Shown here: positions 34,148 to 43,786 of the stretch, one piece after another | How positions within the stretch are numbered: position 1 is the first letter of the stretch | Layout of the letters: each line of letters starts with the position of its first letter | Origin: an uncultured Eubacteriales bacterium | GTDB lineage: Bacteria; Bacillota; Clostridia; Oscillospirales; Butyricicoccaceae | Reading direction: 5' to 3' | DNA: 64,000 nucleotides | NCBI GenBank assembly: GCA_934395135.1 | Contig: CAKRRK010000002.1 | Location: 124,001-188,000, forward strand | The notes under the pieces: model-generated | Told to the model about the DNA's origin: nothing | Seen by the model: the letters and a program-made list of their open reading frames with translations, nothing else | Database searches by the model: none | Position numbers and translations under genes: made by a program

Positions 34148-35143
34148 TTACCTGCTTTCCTGACTTCTGTTTCGGATCACATCAAAATAAGTAACCAGCA
34201 CAATAATTGCGCCTTTGATGACATAGGTGACAAAATATTCCACGTTCATCAGATTCATAACGTTGGAGATTACGGACATAAACAGGCATCCGACAAACGT
34301 ACCCACAATGGAGCCTTTGCCGCCGGAAACACTGGTGCCGCCTAAAACAACGGCGCACACAATGTCCATAAACATAGACTGCTGTCCAAGCGACGGACCG
34401 GCGGCGTTGGATCTCGCCCCTGCCACTACGCCCGCAAGGCCATACAGTCCGCCGGCAATCATATAGGCAAAGAAAATGATTCTGCCGGTTTTGACGCCGT
34501 TGACCCGGGCCGCCTTTTCATTCACGCCCACGGCAAACACCGACCGGCCAAATACGGTTTTGGTCAACACGATGTGCATAATCACCGTAACCGCCACCAA
34601 AATCACCGCCTGCACCGGAATCACGCCGAACAGCTTGCTGGAAAAAAGATCCGAATACAATTCCGGCATACCGCTCAGACTTCGGGCGCCGGTATACCAG
34701 TTGGAAATGCCGGATGCCACCGTGGACACCGCCAGCGTGACAATCATCGGCACCATCCGCAGCTTCGCGACGGAAAGACCGTTGATTACTCCAAACAAAA
34801 GTCCTACCGCAAGAATGACAAGCACGCCCAGCAGCACGCTGCCCGTGTTCAGCATTACGCTCGCGCCGCAAATGGCAGACAGCGCCATAACCGTGGGGCA
34901 GGAAAGGTCAATGCCCGACGTAATCATAACAAACGTCAGGCCAATGGCCATCAGCCCGGTGGTGGACGCCGTTACAAAGATATTGGAGATGTTTCTGACA
35001 CTTAAAAATTTTGGCACCACAATGGCAAGGATAATGACAAACACAATGCCTGCAATCAGCATAATCATGTTGGGATCCTTTAAATTTATTCTGCCCGGCG
35101 CCTTTTTTCCTGCGGTTGTTCCAACCGCTTCTTTTGCATGCAA
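34148..35143 (-). CDS. Sugar ABC transporter permease (RbsC-like), second subunit
   Basis: The 331-residue permease has the same family motifs (GLTFVMITSGIDLSCPTVMAL, FGRSVFAVGVNEKAARVNG, AVVLGGTSVSGGKGS). It differs enough from the 31640-32641 subunit to act as a heterodimer partner. An ATG at 35164 opens the frame, but GGAGGG lies after it, six bases before a TTG at 35143, so the TTG is the likelier start. A hairpin separates it from the binding-protein gene upstream. Confidence 0.92.
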   Translation of the reverse strand: MHAKEAVGTTAGKKAPGRINLKDPNMIMLIAGIVFVIILAIVVPKFLSVRNISNIFVTASTTGLMAIGLTFVMITSGIDLSCPTVMALSAICGASVMLNTGSVLLGVLVILAVGLLFGVINGLSVAKLRMVPMIVTLAVSTVASGISNWYTGARSLSGMPELYSDLFSSKLFGVIPVQAVILVAVTVIMHIVLTKTVFGRSVFAVGVNEKAARVNGVKTGRIIFFAYMIAGGLYGLAGVVAGARSNAAGPSLGQQSMFMDIVCAVVLGGTSVSGGKGSIVGTFVGCLFMSVISNVMNLMNVEYFVTYVIKGAIIVLVTYFDVIRNRSQESR

Positions 35144-35182
35144 ACTGCTCCCTCCAAACTGCATAGGATTATACTGACATGT

Positions 35183-35204
35183 CGCCCGGGAAAATTCCCG
35201 GGCG
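35183..35204 (-). other. Intercistronic hairpin after the binding-protein gene
   Basis: CGCCCGGG and CCCGGGCG form a perfect GC stem with a six-base loop and no T run. Such hairpins commonly protect binding-protein mRNA and lower permease expression. Confidence 0.6.
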
Positions 35205-35235
35205 GCGTGTCTTTTTCGCTATAAAAATCTGTAAC

Positions 35236-36282
35236 TTAATAATTCAGAGACCAGAGCGTGTCAAATCCGTCGATGTTTTCCTGATCGACTACCGTTGCCT
35301 GGCAGGCAAATTTCTTGGCTTCGCCCAGACCCTGTCCTTCAATAAAGTCCAGCACTACCGGCGCCGCGGCATCCGCCATCGCGCCTACGTCATATGCCGC
35401 GTCATAGTCCAGATAACCGCCCTGGATCTGTTCAATGGCCGCCGGGAATACGTCGCAGCTGCCGTACCAAACATGATTCGGGTCGGTGTTCGGCACCCAT
35501 TTGCCCGCATCTTCCAGCACAGTCTGCACTGCGGTAGCGCTCATGATATCCGATGCAGAGAGGATGCAGTTGGAATCGGAATAGGACTGGTAGGTGGAAG
35601 TAAGGTTGGTCAGCGCCTTGTCCGCGCTCCACTCGGTGGGCACCTGTACGGCGATTTCATAACCATATTCCTTGGCTGCCTGGTCAAATCCCGCGATCCG
35701 GTTGGTGGCGTTAATGTCTCCCAGGTCACCGATCAGCTCGATGATGTTCACCGCTTCCACGCCTTCTTCTTTCATCCGCTCAAACAGCGCAACGCCGGTG
35801 TCATACGCCTGCTGGGTGGAATCCAGCCCGATCCATGCGTCCGGCTGTTCTCCGCCTTCCGATACATCCCGGTCATAGGTCAAAAACGGAATGCCCGCTT
35901 CCCGCGCGGAAGCGATGGAAGTTTTAATCGCATCCATATCATAAGGATAGCAGAAAATCGCGTTCACTTCCTGTGTGATAAGGTCCTCAATGTCGTCCGC
36001 CTGCTTCTGCGTATCTTCCCCAGATACAACATGGATCCATTCTACGCTGGTATATCCCCGGTCCAGCGCCTCTTTTTCTACCGCCTGCTCCAGAGTATCC
36101 TGCATTGCGTAATACAGGGAGTCGTTGCAGACAGACCAGGAAAATCCAATCGTAAGGGCGCCCTTTTCGCCATCACCGGCCGGCGCACCGCCGTCGTCTG
36201 ACGGGGCGGACGTATCGCCACAGCCCGCAAACAGGCACATAGCCATAGCAAACGCCAGCAAAATCGCTAAAAACTTTTTCAT
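35236..36282 (-). CDS. Sugar-binding lipoprotein of the ABC transporter
   Basis: The 348-residue precursor has a lipoprotein signal (MKKFLAILLAFAMAMCLFAGC, Cys21 as lipidated residue), a low-complexity linker rich in D, G and P, and a Peripla_BP_4-type ligand-binding domain (IGFSWSVCNDSLYYAM, DTQKQADDIEDLI, PYDMDAIK, PFLTYDRDV). It delivers a sugar or cyclitol to the two permeases. Neighbouring inosose dehydrogenase suggests inositol, but the ligand is not proven. The ATG at 36282 has AGGAGGAG upstream. Confidence 0.9.
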   Translation of the reverse strand: MKKFLAILLAFAMAMCLFAGCGDTSAPSDDGGAPAGDGEKGALTIGFSWSVCNDSLYYAMQDTLEQAVEKEALDRGYTSVEWIHVVSGEDTQKQADDIEDLITQEVNAIFCYPYDMDAIKTSIASAREAGIPFLTYDRDVSEGGEQPDAWIGLDSTQQAYDTGVALFERMKEEGVEAVNIIELIGDLGDINATNRIAGFDQAAKEYGYEIAVQVPTEWSADKALTNLTSTYQSYSDSNCILSASDIMSATAVQTVLEDAGKWVPNTDPNHVWYGSCDVFPAAIEQIQGGYLDYDAAYDVGAMADAAAPVVLDFIEGQGLGEAKKFACQATVVDQENIDGFDTLWSLNY

Positions 36283-36388
36283 TCTATCTCCTCCTGTTTC
36301 TTACGATGCGCATGACAAATTTTGTACATTTTTTATTTTTTTCTTTCATTTCTTTGAATTATTTTGCGCATCTTCTGGTTTAGTTTAC

Positions 36389-36416
36389 ATTATATTCATA
36401 TTTTCAGGCTTGTCAA
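36389..36416 (-). promoter_or_regulatory. Promoter of the sugar ABC operon
   Basis: TTGACA and TATAAT on the minus strand are 16 bases apart, with a leader of about 100 bases to the binding-protein gene. Confidence 0.8.
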
Positions 36417-36700
36417 CCCAATTTTTTCTTTAATTTTTGTTTTATTTTGATTTTTTATTTAATTTTTTAAATTTTCTTGACTTTTATGCCGTATTTTTCC
36501 ATCGGTCTTATGTTTTTTTTCGTGTTTTTTCCCAAAATATTCTTCCATTTTTTTCACTTTTCTTTTGTTTTCTCCGCTTTTTCCACAAACCACGCCGCAC
36601 CTTTCCGCCAGTCTTTTTCCAGGCCTGTTTTCATTTCTTGTAATATTTTATTTTTTTATTTGTTTTTTCCGTACTTATTTGATAGAATTGTATATGATAT
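36417..36700. other. T-rich divergent intergenic region
   Basis: About 280 bases are dominated by T runs on the plus strand, with no gene. It separates the ABC operon from the two-component genes and likely holds regulator sites and the histidine kinase promoter (a weak TTGTTT-17-TAGAAT is the best candidate). Confidence 0.5.
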
Positions 36701-36727
36701 AAGTCTTATGAATTCGTGGTGATCCTT

Positions 36728-38497
36728 TTGAAAACCTTTCGCGGCGAATTGATGCGCTTTTTCTGCATCATTTTTCTCATTGTTCAGTTTGTCCTGACGT
36801 TTGTATGTCTGTATGCCATCCGTTCTTCTGCCATTGACTATATTGCCCGTTCCCACACCGACTCCCTGTCTATGATCAACCAGCGTCTGGATATGATCAA
36901 AAACAGTTCGCAGACCATTCTGAATTTGTTTTCCGACAACAGCGCCGTCAATAAAGCGCTGAACGCGCCTTTCATCCGCCGCAGCAAGCTTGCGGAAATG
37001 AGCGCTTATATCTACAGCGAAAAGCTGAAAAGCAGCCGAGTCATCGAAGAGATGAATCTGCCGTTTTATATCACGGTCCTGGGCTATAACGAATTTAAAT
37101 ATACCAGCCAGCCCGGAAAAGAATATTACGATTATGACCAGATCAAAAAACAGCCCTGGTACAAAAGCCTGTGCGCTTCCCGTTCCCAGGAACCGGTGTT
37201 TGTCTCCAATGTCATTGACCGGGATTTTCTTGGCCACGACCGGCGCGTGTTTGTTGCGGCGCAAAACTGTTTCGGCGAATGGAACTTATACCGCGGCTCG
37301 ATTCTGGTGTGTATTAAAGAAAATGTATTTTACCAGTCCTACAAAGACCTTCTCAACGAAGACACCAATATTTATATCGTGGATGCCGACGGCCTGAAGT
37401 TCGGTCTGCACTACGAAGTGGGGACGGAAAACCGGCATGTCCGCCAAAGCACCGCGGATTTTCTCAGCAGCGACAAACCATACGACATCCAGACCATCGA
37501 CGGGCGGCGCACCCTTGTCACCAAAATGACCTCGGACATTACCGACTGGACCATTGTCAAAGAAGTCTCTCTGGAAGCTGCCTATGGTTCTTTTGACACG
37601 GTGATGTATCGGGTTGCCTTTACCATTATGGCGTTTACCGTTTTGATGATCGCCGTCATCTATATGCTCACCCTGCGAATGACCCGGCCTCTGCGGCAGC
37701 TCAATACCGCGATTTCCAACGTCGGGCAGAGAAAACAGGAACGCATCCCGGTGGATCACCATTATCTCGAAATTTCCCAGCTTTGCAGCAGTTTTAACAG
37801 CATGCAGGACCGTATCACCGGCCTTCTCCATAAAATCCAGGAGAACGAAGCTCAGATCCGGGAAACCGAACTGAACTTCCTGCGGGCACAGATCAACCCG
37901 CATTTCCTCTACAACACCTTGTTTTCCATCAAATGCACGGTGGAAATGGGCAAAGAAGAGGAGGCCAGCAAGATGCTTTCCCTCCTTATCAGTATCCTCC
38001 GCAGCAGTTTAAGCGTCCATACCGACGCTTCTACCCTCCTGGAAGAATTTTCGAACCTCCAAACCTATATCTCCCTGCAGCAGCTCCGATACGGCAGCAA
38101 GCTCACCTATCGCATCGACCTGCCGCAGGAATTGGAACAGGCAGCCATTATGCGCAATCTGTTGCAGCCCATTGTAGAAAACGCCATTTTCCATGGCATT
38201 GAACCAAAAGGCGGCGTGGGTGAAATCACCATCACCGCGGAAGCGGAGGACGGCAAACTCATCATCGCCATCCATAACGACGGCGTGGATATTCCGCCGG
38301 AAAAACTCTCCACTCTGCTCTGTGATACCACCCCGTCCAAAAAAGGGCACATCGGCCTGCAGAATGTGCACAGCCGAATCCAGCTGTATTACGGCGAGGC
38401 ATACGGTCTTTCCATTGTCTCCGGCTCCGGTCAGGGCACCACGGTGACCGTTACGCTTCCCATTCTAAAATCCGACGGAGGAAATTTGCTATCATGA
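36728..38497 (+). CDS. Sensor histidine kinase, YesM/LytS type
   Basis: This 589-residue membrane kinase has TM1 (about 6-28), a large extracellular sensor region (30-290), TM2 (about 296-316), a HAMP-like linker (RMTRPLRQLNTAIS), the His_kinase box with phospho-acceptor in INPHFLYNTL (His near 392) and an ATPase domain (LLQPIVENAIFHGI, then GHIGLQNVHSRI). Such kinases sense extracellular carbohydrates. The start is uncertain: TTG at 36728 follows a GTGGTGATCC ribosome site, while GTG at 36716 lies inside that site. It overlaps the response regulator by four bases. Confidence 0.92.
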   Translation: MKTFRGELMRFFCIIFLIVQFVLTFVCLYAIRSSAIDYIARSHTDSLSMINQRLDMIKNSSQTILNLFSDNSAVNKALNAPFIRRSKLAEMSAYIYSEKLKSSRVIEEMNLPFYITVLGYNEFKYTSQPGKEYYDYDQIKKQPWYKSLCASRSQEPVFVSNVIDRDFLGHDRRVFVAAQNCFGEWNLYRGSILVCIKENVFYQSYKDLLNEDTNIYIVDADGLKFGLHYEVGTENRHVRQSTADFLSSDKPYDIQTIDGRRTLVTKMTSDITDWTIVKEVSLEAAYGSFDTVMYRVAFTIMAFTVLMIAVIYMLTLRMTRPLRQLNTAISNVGQRKQERIPVDHHYLEISQLCSSFNSMQDRITGLLHKIQENEAQIRETELNFLRAQINPHFLYNTLFSIKCTVEMGKEEEASKMLSLLISILRSSLSVHTDASTLLEEFSNLQTYISLQQLRYGSKLTYRIDLPQELEQAAIMRNLLQPIVENAIFHGIEPKGGVGEITITAEAEDGKLIIAIHNDGVDIPPEKLSTLLCDTTPSKKGHIGLQNVHSRIQLYYGEAYGLSIVSGSGQGTTVTVTLPILKSDGGNLLS

Positions 38498-40020
38498 AAA
38501 AAATCTTGGTTGTAGACGACGAGCTTCCCATTCGGGAATGGCTTAAAATCACCATTGAAAAACAATGCGGCGACGCTGTTCTGGTGCAAACCGCTGTAAA
38601 CGGCAAAGACGCCTGGGAGATTTACCAGCAGACCCGTCCCGACATTGTCTTTACCGATATCAAAATGCCGGTGATGGACGGATTGGAGCTTACCCGGCGT
38701 ATCCGCGGCGCAGATCAGGATGCCTATATTGTCATTCTCACCAGCTACAGCGATTTTGAATATGCCAGAATCGCGTTTTCCAACCACGTCAGCGACTATA
38801 TTTTGAAAACGGAAATCTCCGGGGAGAGCCTGCGGCAGATCATCGACCGGCATTCCCAGACGCAGCCCCGGGCGCCGCACCTCGAAATCCCCACCCTGGA
38901 AGAATACTGCGCCGCGCTGGAAGACTATGTGCAAAAAGGCGGCAAAGAGCCTTCCCCGCGGTACTCCTTCGTTGTTCCGGACGCAGCATATTTCTGTGTG
39001 GCGCTGCAGCTTGCGCCGGGAGAGCATGCCAATCTCCCCACGGATACCAATATGGAGTGCCTGTTCAGCGCCACGCTGGAACATCATGTTTCTCTTGCAT
39101 GCTTTGGCCTTGGCAATATTGCAAACACTTTGATGCAGACGCAGGCGGTGTTTGCGTTTGTCCAGCATCTGGAGGATGTAAACGAGCATCATGTCATTTC
39201 TTTCAGCCGCCCCAAAACCAATGCGCTCAATCTGCCTCTCACGGTGAAAAACGTAGTCTCCGGGCTGCATGGGGCCTTTTATCAGCCGGGATATATTTTC
39301 CCGGAACAAATCCCTTCCGCTTTTTCTTCCCCCGCCCTGCTCACAGAACTGGGCGCGCGGTATCTGAAAATCACACAGGCGCTCCAGCACAACTGCCGCG
39401 CCGAAGCCAAAAGCCTTCTGCAGGACTTTTTCCTCTATGTGGAAAACACCAAGCCCCTCCAGGTCTCTTATATAAAAGAGTTGTGCAAAAAAATCTGCCT
39501 TCTTTTGTTCTCCCTTCAGTTGGCGTCCCAGGAGCTGGCGCAGGAAAAGGCCGCCGGCACTGACGCCGCCATTGACCAGGCTCCCTCCCTTGACGCGCTG
39601 CGGAATTTTGTTCTCGGGGAATTTGATCGTATCTCCTCGGATATTCCCGATCTTCCCACCAAAAACACTGCCATCCGCAAAGCGGCGCAGTACATTGCCC
39701 TCAACTATAAAACGGTTTCCGGCTTGTCCGAAGTGGCGGGCTTTGTCAATCTGAATCCGGAATATTTTTCCCGCCTGTTTAAAGAGGAGACCGGGCAGAC
39801 ATTCAATTCCTATCTCAATGAATACCGCCTGAACAAAGCCGCGGAACTTGTGGCAAATTCCAACAAAAAACTATCGGACATCGCAAGCGACGTAGGATTT
39901 TCCAGTCTCAGTTATTTTTCCAAAAAATTCAAGCGCCATTTTGGTGCAAATCCATTCAGCTATAAACAAGGGGACCGTCTGTCGGATGGTCCGGACGACG
40001 CCGCGCTTCCTCCGTCATAA
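38494..40020 (+). CDS. Response regulator, REC plus AraC-type DNA-binding domain (YesN-like)
   Basis: The 508-residue regulator begins with a receiver domain (acid pocket VVDDE, phospho-Asp55 in VFTDIKMP, Thr in ILTSYSD, Lys near 105), has a long middle region, and ends with two AraC helix-turn-helix motifs (ALNYKTVSGLSEVAGFVNLNP and KLSDIASDVGFSSLSYFSKK). It is activated by the kinase encoded just upstream (ATGA overlap). It is divergent from the sugar ABC operon, the expected target. Confidence 0.94.
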   Translation: MKKILVVDDELPIREWLKITIEKQCGDAVLVQTAVNGKDAWEIYQQTRPDIVFTDIKMPVMDGLELTRRIRGADQDAYIVILTSYSDFEYARIAFSNHVSDYILKTEISGESLRQIIDRHSQTQPRAPHLEIPTLEEYCAALEDYVQKGGKEPSPRYSFVVPDAAYFCVALQLAPGEHANLPTDTNMECLFSATLEHHVSLACFGLGNIANTLMQTQAVFAFVQHLEDVNEHHVISFSRPKTNALNLPLTVKNVVSGLHGAFYQPGYIFPEQIPSAFSSPALLTELGARYLKITQALQHNCRAEAKSLLQDFFLYVENTKPLQVSYIKELCKKICLLLFSLQLASQELAQEKAAGTDAAIDQAPSLDALRNFVLGEFDRISSDIPDLPTKNTAIRKAAQYIALNYKTVSGLSEVAGFVNLNPEYFSRLFKEETGQTFNSYLNEYRLNKAAELVANSNKKLSDIASDVGFSSLSYFSKKFKRHFGANPFSYKQGDRLSDGPDDAALPPS

Positions 40021-40032
40021 ATTCAAACAGCA

Positions 40033-40062
40033 AAGGGGCTCTTTCTTTCGAAAGAGCCCTTC
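40033..40062. terminator. Bidirectional terminator
   Basis: AAGGGGCTCTTTC pairs with GAAAGAGCCCTT around TTTC, between the convergent response regulator and ATPase genes, with pyrimidine-rich flanks. Confidence 0.78.
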
Positions 40063-40064
40063 CT

Positions 40065-42674
40065 TTATTCTTGCAAAAACCGAAGCTTCCCTGCGGATTT
40101 CCCCCATTCTATCACCGCCACCGGCAGAAGAGACAATGCCGCAGCTGCGACATACAGTCCCGCTGGCAGCACCGTCATTTCAAACGCCGCCCGGAGAGGC
40201 GTCAGAGCCGCAAGCAGCGTCAGTCCAATGGAAATCGCCGCCGCGGCGTTCAGCCGCTTGTTTTGAAACACTCCAATGGCAATTAGGGGTTTCCCGGACC
40301 GCATCGGAAAGGAATACATAATCTGGGACAACGACAACACAAGAAAGGCCATTGTCCGCCCGTCTTCCACCGTTCCCCCGCGGCGGCAGCCCCACCAAAA
40401 AGCGGCCAGCGTAACCGCACAGAACATAGCGCCCTGCAGCAGCACCTGCCGCAGAAGGCCGCCGGCAAAAATCCCCTCGTTTTTCCGCCGCGGCGGCTTC
40501 GTCATACTGTCTTCGTCGGTCTTTTCCACCCCCAAGGCAATGGCGGGCAAAGAATCCGTCACAAGATTAATCCAAAGAAGCTGGATGGAAATTAGCGGCG
40601 ACAGGCGCCAAAACACCATAGACAACAAAACAGCCAGCACCTCGCTGCTGTTGGTGCCCAGGAGAAACGCTATCACCTTCCGGATGTTGGCGTAAATCCC
40701 ACGCCCCTCCCGCACCGCCTCTACAATCGTGGCAAAATTGTCGTCTGTCAAAGTGATGTCCGCCGCTTCTTTCGCGGCGTCCGTGCCAGTGATGCCCATG
40801 GCGCAGCCGATGTCCGCGGCTTTCAGCGCCGGCACGTCGTTCACGCCGTCCCCTGTCATCGCTACGATTTCTCCCCGCTTCTGCCAGGCCTTTACCACAC
40901 GGATTTTATCCGCCGGGGATACTCTTGCATAAACAGAGATATGCCGTACGTTCCGGACCAGTTCTTCCTCGTCCATAGTTTGGAGCGTCCCGCCGTTGAC
41001 CGCCTCCTCCCCTTGCTGCAAGATACCAAGTTCTCTTGCAATGGCAGACGCCGTCACAACATGATCGCCGGTAATCATCACCGGCCGTATGCCGGCACGC
41101 CGGCAGCAAGCCACGGCTTTCTTGGCTTCCACTCTGGGCGGATCCATCATTCCAATCAACCCTGCAAAGATAAGGTTCTGCTCCATTTCCTCCCCCTGCA
41201 GCGCCTGGGGCGGGGCAGGCAGTTCTTTATAGGCCACCGCGATAACCCGCAAAGCATGGTTTGCCATATCTTCGTTGACAGCGGCGCCTTGTCTGGTATC
41301 TCCCTGCACGCACAGACGCTCCACACTGTCAAACGCCCCTTTGACAATGACATAATAACTTCCGCCCGCCTGACACAAAACGGACATGCGCTTTCGGTCG
41401 GAATCAAAGGGAAGCACCCCTGCTCTGGGATACCGGCGTTCCGCCTCCTCTTTTTGTATGCCTTCCTCGTAAGCGGCATAGACAATGGCAGTTTCCGTCG
41501 GATCGCCGATGTGTTCTACTTTCCCGCCTTCCACCCGTATCATACCGTCGCTGCACAAAGTGCCGAACAGAAGCAGCTTTTTCCCTTCCGGTGACAGATT
41601 CCCTATGGTCTCCCTGCGGCCGTCTGCAGTATAAACCTCCGTCACCGTCATCCGGTTTTGCGTCAGAGTGCCTGTTTTATCCGTGCAAATGACAGAAGCG
41701 CTGCCCAGAGTTTCCACCGCCGGCAGCCGGCGAACCACCGCTTTTCGCTGCGCCATTCGCTGTACGCCAAGAGAAAGCACCACCGTGACAATGGCAGGCA
41801 GTCCTTCCGGAATGGCAGACACCGCAAGGGAAACCGCGGTCATAAAAATTTCCAGCAGCGGTATCCCGTTTACAAACCCTATCACAAAAATTATGGCGCA
41901 AAGCCCCACTGCCGCGGCCCCCAGATATTTTCCCAGGGTTTTCAGTCGATGCTGCAGCGGGGTTTCTCCTTCCGTTTCCTCCATCATTCCCGCAATTTTT
42001 CCCAGTTCCGTATTCATCCCCACAGCGGTCACCACCGCAAGTGCCGTTCCATAGGTTGCAAGACAGCCGGCATACGCCATCGTGTGCCGGTCTCCCAGCG
42101 GAGCGTTTTCCTGCACCTTCGCCTCGCTGTCTTTTTCCACCGGCACAGACTCCCCTGTAAGGGCGGATTCGTCCACTTTGAACGCGGCGCATTGCAGCAG
42201 CCGGCAATCGCCGGGCACAAAATCCCCTGCTTCCATTTTTATGAGATCCCCACAAACCAACTGTTGTGCCGGGATGACCTGCTCTTCTCCCTCCCGCACC
42301 ACTCTTGCTTTGGGCGCAGAAAGCTGCTTTAAAGCATTCAGCGCCTTTTCCGCCTTGTCTTCCTGCGCCACTCCAATGGCGGCGTTCAGCACCACGATCG
42401 CAAGAATGAGCGCCGGCTCCAAATATTCTCCCGTTTCTCCGCCGACATAGGCCGCAGCAAAAGAAATCCCCGCCGCAGCGAGCAAAATGATAATCATAAC
42501 ATCCCGAAACTGGGCGAAAAACCGCCGGATCAGCGGCACAGACGGCTTTTCCTTCAGCCGGTTTTCTCCATACGCTTCCCGGTTCTCCACGATCCTCGCC
42601 TGCGACAGGCCGGACTGCGGATTCGTCCCGAATCGTTCTAAAACCTGCTCCTTTTCCATCCGGTACAGCGGCAT
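40065..42674 (-). CDS. Calcium-transporting P-type ATPase
   Basis: The 869-residue P2-type ATPase has an actuator TGES near 173, M4 PEGLPA near 289, the phosphorylation motif DKTGTLT at Asp332, the nucleotide domain (KGAFDSVERL), hinge TGDGVNDVPALK, and M5-M6 NSSEVLAV and LWINLVTDSLPA. The PEGLPA and NLVTD motifs are those of SERCA/PMCA-like Ca2+ pumps, so it exports Ca2+ (or Mn2+). The frame is open 39 residues upstream, but the ATG at 42674 (MPLYRMEKEQ) has GGAGGG seven bases before it. It is monocistronic. Confidence 0.93.
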   Translation of the reverse strand: MPLYRMEKEQVLERFGTNPQSGLSQARIVENREAYGENRLKEKPSVPLIRRFFAQFRDVMIIILLAAAGISFAAAYVGGETGEYLEPALILAIVVLNAAIGVAQEDKAEKALNALKQLSAPKARVVREGEEQVIPAQQLVCGDLIKMEAGDFVPGDCRLLQCAAFKVDESALTGESVPVEKDSEAKVQENAPLGDRHTMAYAGCLATYGTALAVVTAVGMNTELGKIAGMMEETEGETPLQHRLKTLGKYLGAAAVGLCAIIFVIGFVNGIPLLEIFMTAVSLAVSAIPEGLPAIVTVVLSLGVQRMAQRKAVVRRLPAVETLGSASVICTDKTGTLTQNRMTVTEVYTADGRRETIGNLSPEGKKLLLFGTLCSDGMIRVEGGKVEHIGDPTETAIVYAAYEEGIQKEEAERRYPRAGVLPFDSDRKRMSVLCQAGGSYYVIVKGAFDSVERLCVQGDTRQGAAVNEDMANHALRVIAVAYKELPAPPQALQGEEMEQNLIFAGLIGMMDPPRVEAKKAVACCRRAGIRPVMITGDHVVTASAIARELGILQQGEEAVNGGTLQTMDEEELVRNVRHISVYARVSPADKIRVVKAWQKRGEIVAMTGDGVNDVPALKAADIGCAMGITGTDAAKEAADITLTDDNFATIVEAVREGRGIYANIRKVIAFLLGTNSSEVLAVLLSMVFWRLSPLISIQLLWINLVTDSLPAIALGVEKTDEDSMTKPPRRKNEGIFAGGLLRQVLLQGAMFCAVTLAAFWWGCRRGGTVEDGRTMAFLVLSLSQIMYSFPMRSGKPLIAIGVFQNKRLNAAAAISIGLTLLAALTPLRAAFEMTVLPAGLYVAAAALSLLPVAVIEWGKSAGKLRFLQE

Positions 42675-42716
42675 CGATATCCCTCCATTGTTTTTGTTTA
42701 TTTTCGTGTCCTGCAA

Positions 42717-42749
42717 AAAGACAGGCGCGTCAATTCCGCGCCTGTCTTT
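42717..42749 (-). terminator. Terminator of the rbs operon
   Basis: AAAGACAGGCGCG pairs with CGCGCCTGTCTTT, followed by TTGC on the minus strand with the stem ending in T's. It separates rbsB from the Ca2+ ATPase. Confidence 0.8.
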
Positions 42750-42834
42750 CCTGCAAGGTACGGCGGCAGCGCCAAATGATACCGCTCGCATAGAAAAAGC
42801 TTCCCCGTTCTTCCGGCAGACGCCTCCGGTGCTT

Positions 42835-43773
42835 CTACTTTTGCGTGATCAGCTCCACTTCAACAGGCATCGCATCCGGTACCACTTCTCCGTCCATCAT
42901 CTTCATCGCCGTTTCCACTGCGGTGCGTCCCATAAGTTCCGGCTGCTGCGCCACCGTAGCCGCCATCCGGCCCGCCTGCACCGCCGCAACCGCGTCTTCT
43001 GTGGCGTCAAACCCTACTACTTGAATCTCTCTGCCTACCGCGTCAATGGCTTCTATTGCGCCAAGCGCCATTTCGTCATTGTGCGCAAACACGCCCTGGA
43101 TCGCGCTGTCTGCCTGTAAAATGTTCTCCATTACCATCAGGCCCTCCGCTCGATTAAAATGCGCTGTCTGACTTGCGACCACATTCAATTTGCTGTCCGC
43201 AATGTCGTGGAATCCCTGTCCCCGATCGATGGCTGCGGACGTGCCGGGCACGCCCTGCAGTTCCGCAACCTTGGCGCCTTCTCCAATGAGTTCCGTCAAA
43301 TATTCCGTTGCCATGCTTGCCCCTGCCACATTGTCTGAGGCAATCTGGCAGTCCACTTCCACGCCGTTTACCACCCGGTCGATGGAAATAATGCGAATAC
43401 CTTTTGCCTTGGCGTCGGATACCGCCGGCGCCACGGCATCGGAATCCACGGGATTTACAAGAAGCACCGTTATATTTTTGGAAATAAAGTCTTCGATATC
43501 ATTGGTCTGTTTGGCGGGGTCATCTCCCGCGTCAATGACGATAAGGTCCGCCCCCAGTTCCCTCGCTGCTTCCCTCGCCCCGTCGGAAAGAGAGACAAAA
43601 AACGGATTGTTCAGGGTAGAAACGGACAGTCCTATCTTTCCGTTCCCTTGCAGTGCGCCGTCTGTGTTGGGCGCAGTTTCGCCGTCAATCGTCACTGCAC
43701 TGCACGCGCTTGTCAGCAACATCAGCCCGGCGGCCAGCGCCGCGCCTACTACTTTTTGATATGGTTTCATCAT
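42835..43773 (-). CDS. rbsB: Ribose ABC transporter substrate-binding lipoprotein
   Basis: The 312-residue precursor has a signal peptide ending in the lipobox LLTSAC and the type I periplasmic-binding fold of RbsB: IGLSVSTLNNPFFVSL, NPVDSDAVAPAV, ISIDRVVNG, ELQGVPGTSAA, FAHNDEMALGA and VVGFDATEDAV. These match ribose-binding residues (Asn, Phe, Asp, Arg). It follows rbsC by 13 bases. The ATG at 43773 has AAGGAG six bases upstream, with a second ATG next to it. Confidence 0.93.
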   Translation of the reverse strand: MMKPYQKVVGAALAAGLMLLTSACSAVTIDGETAPNTDGALQGNGKIGLSVSTLNNPFFVSLSDGAREAARELGADLIVIDAGDDPAKQTNDIEDFISKNITVLLVNPVDSDAVAPAVSDAKAKGIRIISIDRVVNGVEVDCQIASDNVAGASMATEYLTELIGEGAKVAELQGVPGTSAAIDRGQGFHDIADSKLNVVASQTAHFNRAEGLMVMENILQADSAIQGVFAHNDEMALGAIEAIDAVGREIQVVGFDATEDAVAAVQAGRMAATVAQQPELMGRTAVETAMKMMDGEVVPDAMPVEVELITQK

Positions 43774-43786
43774 ATCCCACTCCTTT

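Noticed and set aside
35179..36201. 340-residue open frame on the plus strand
   Set aside because: It is antisense to the sugar-binding lipoprotein, which has a clear lipobox and ribosome site.
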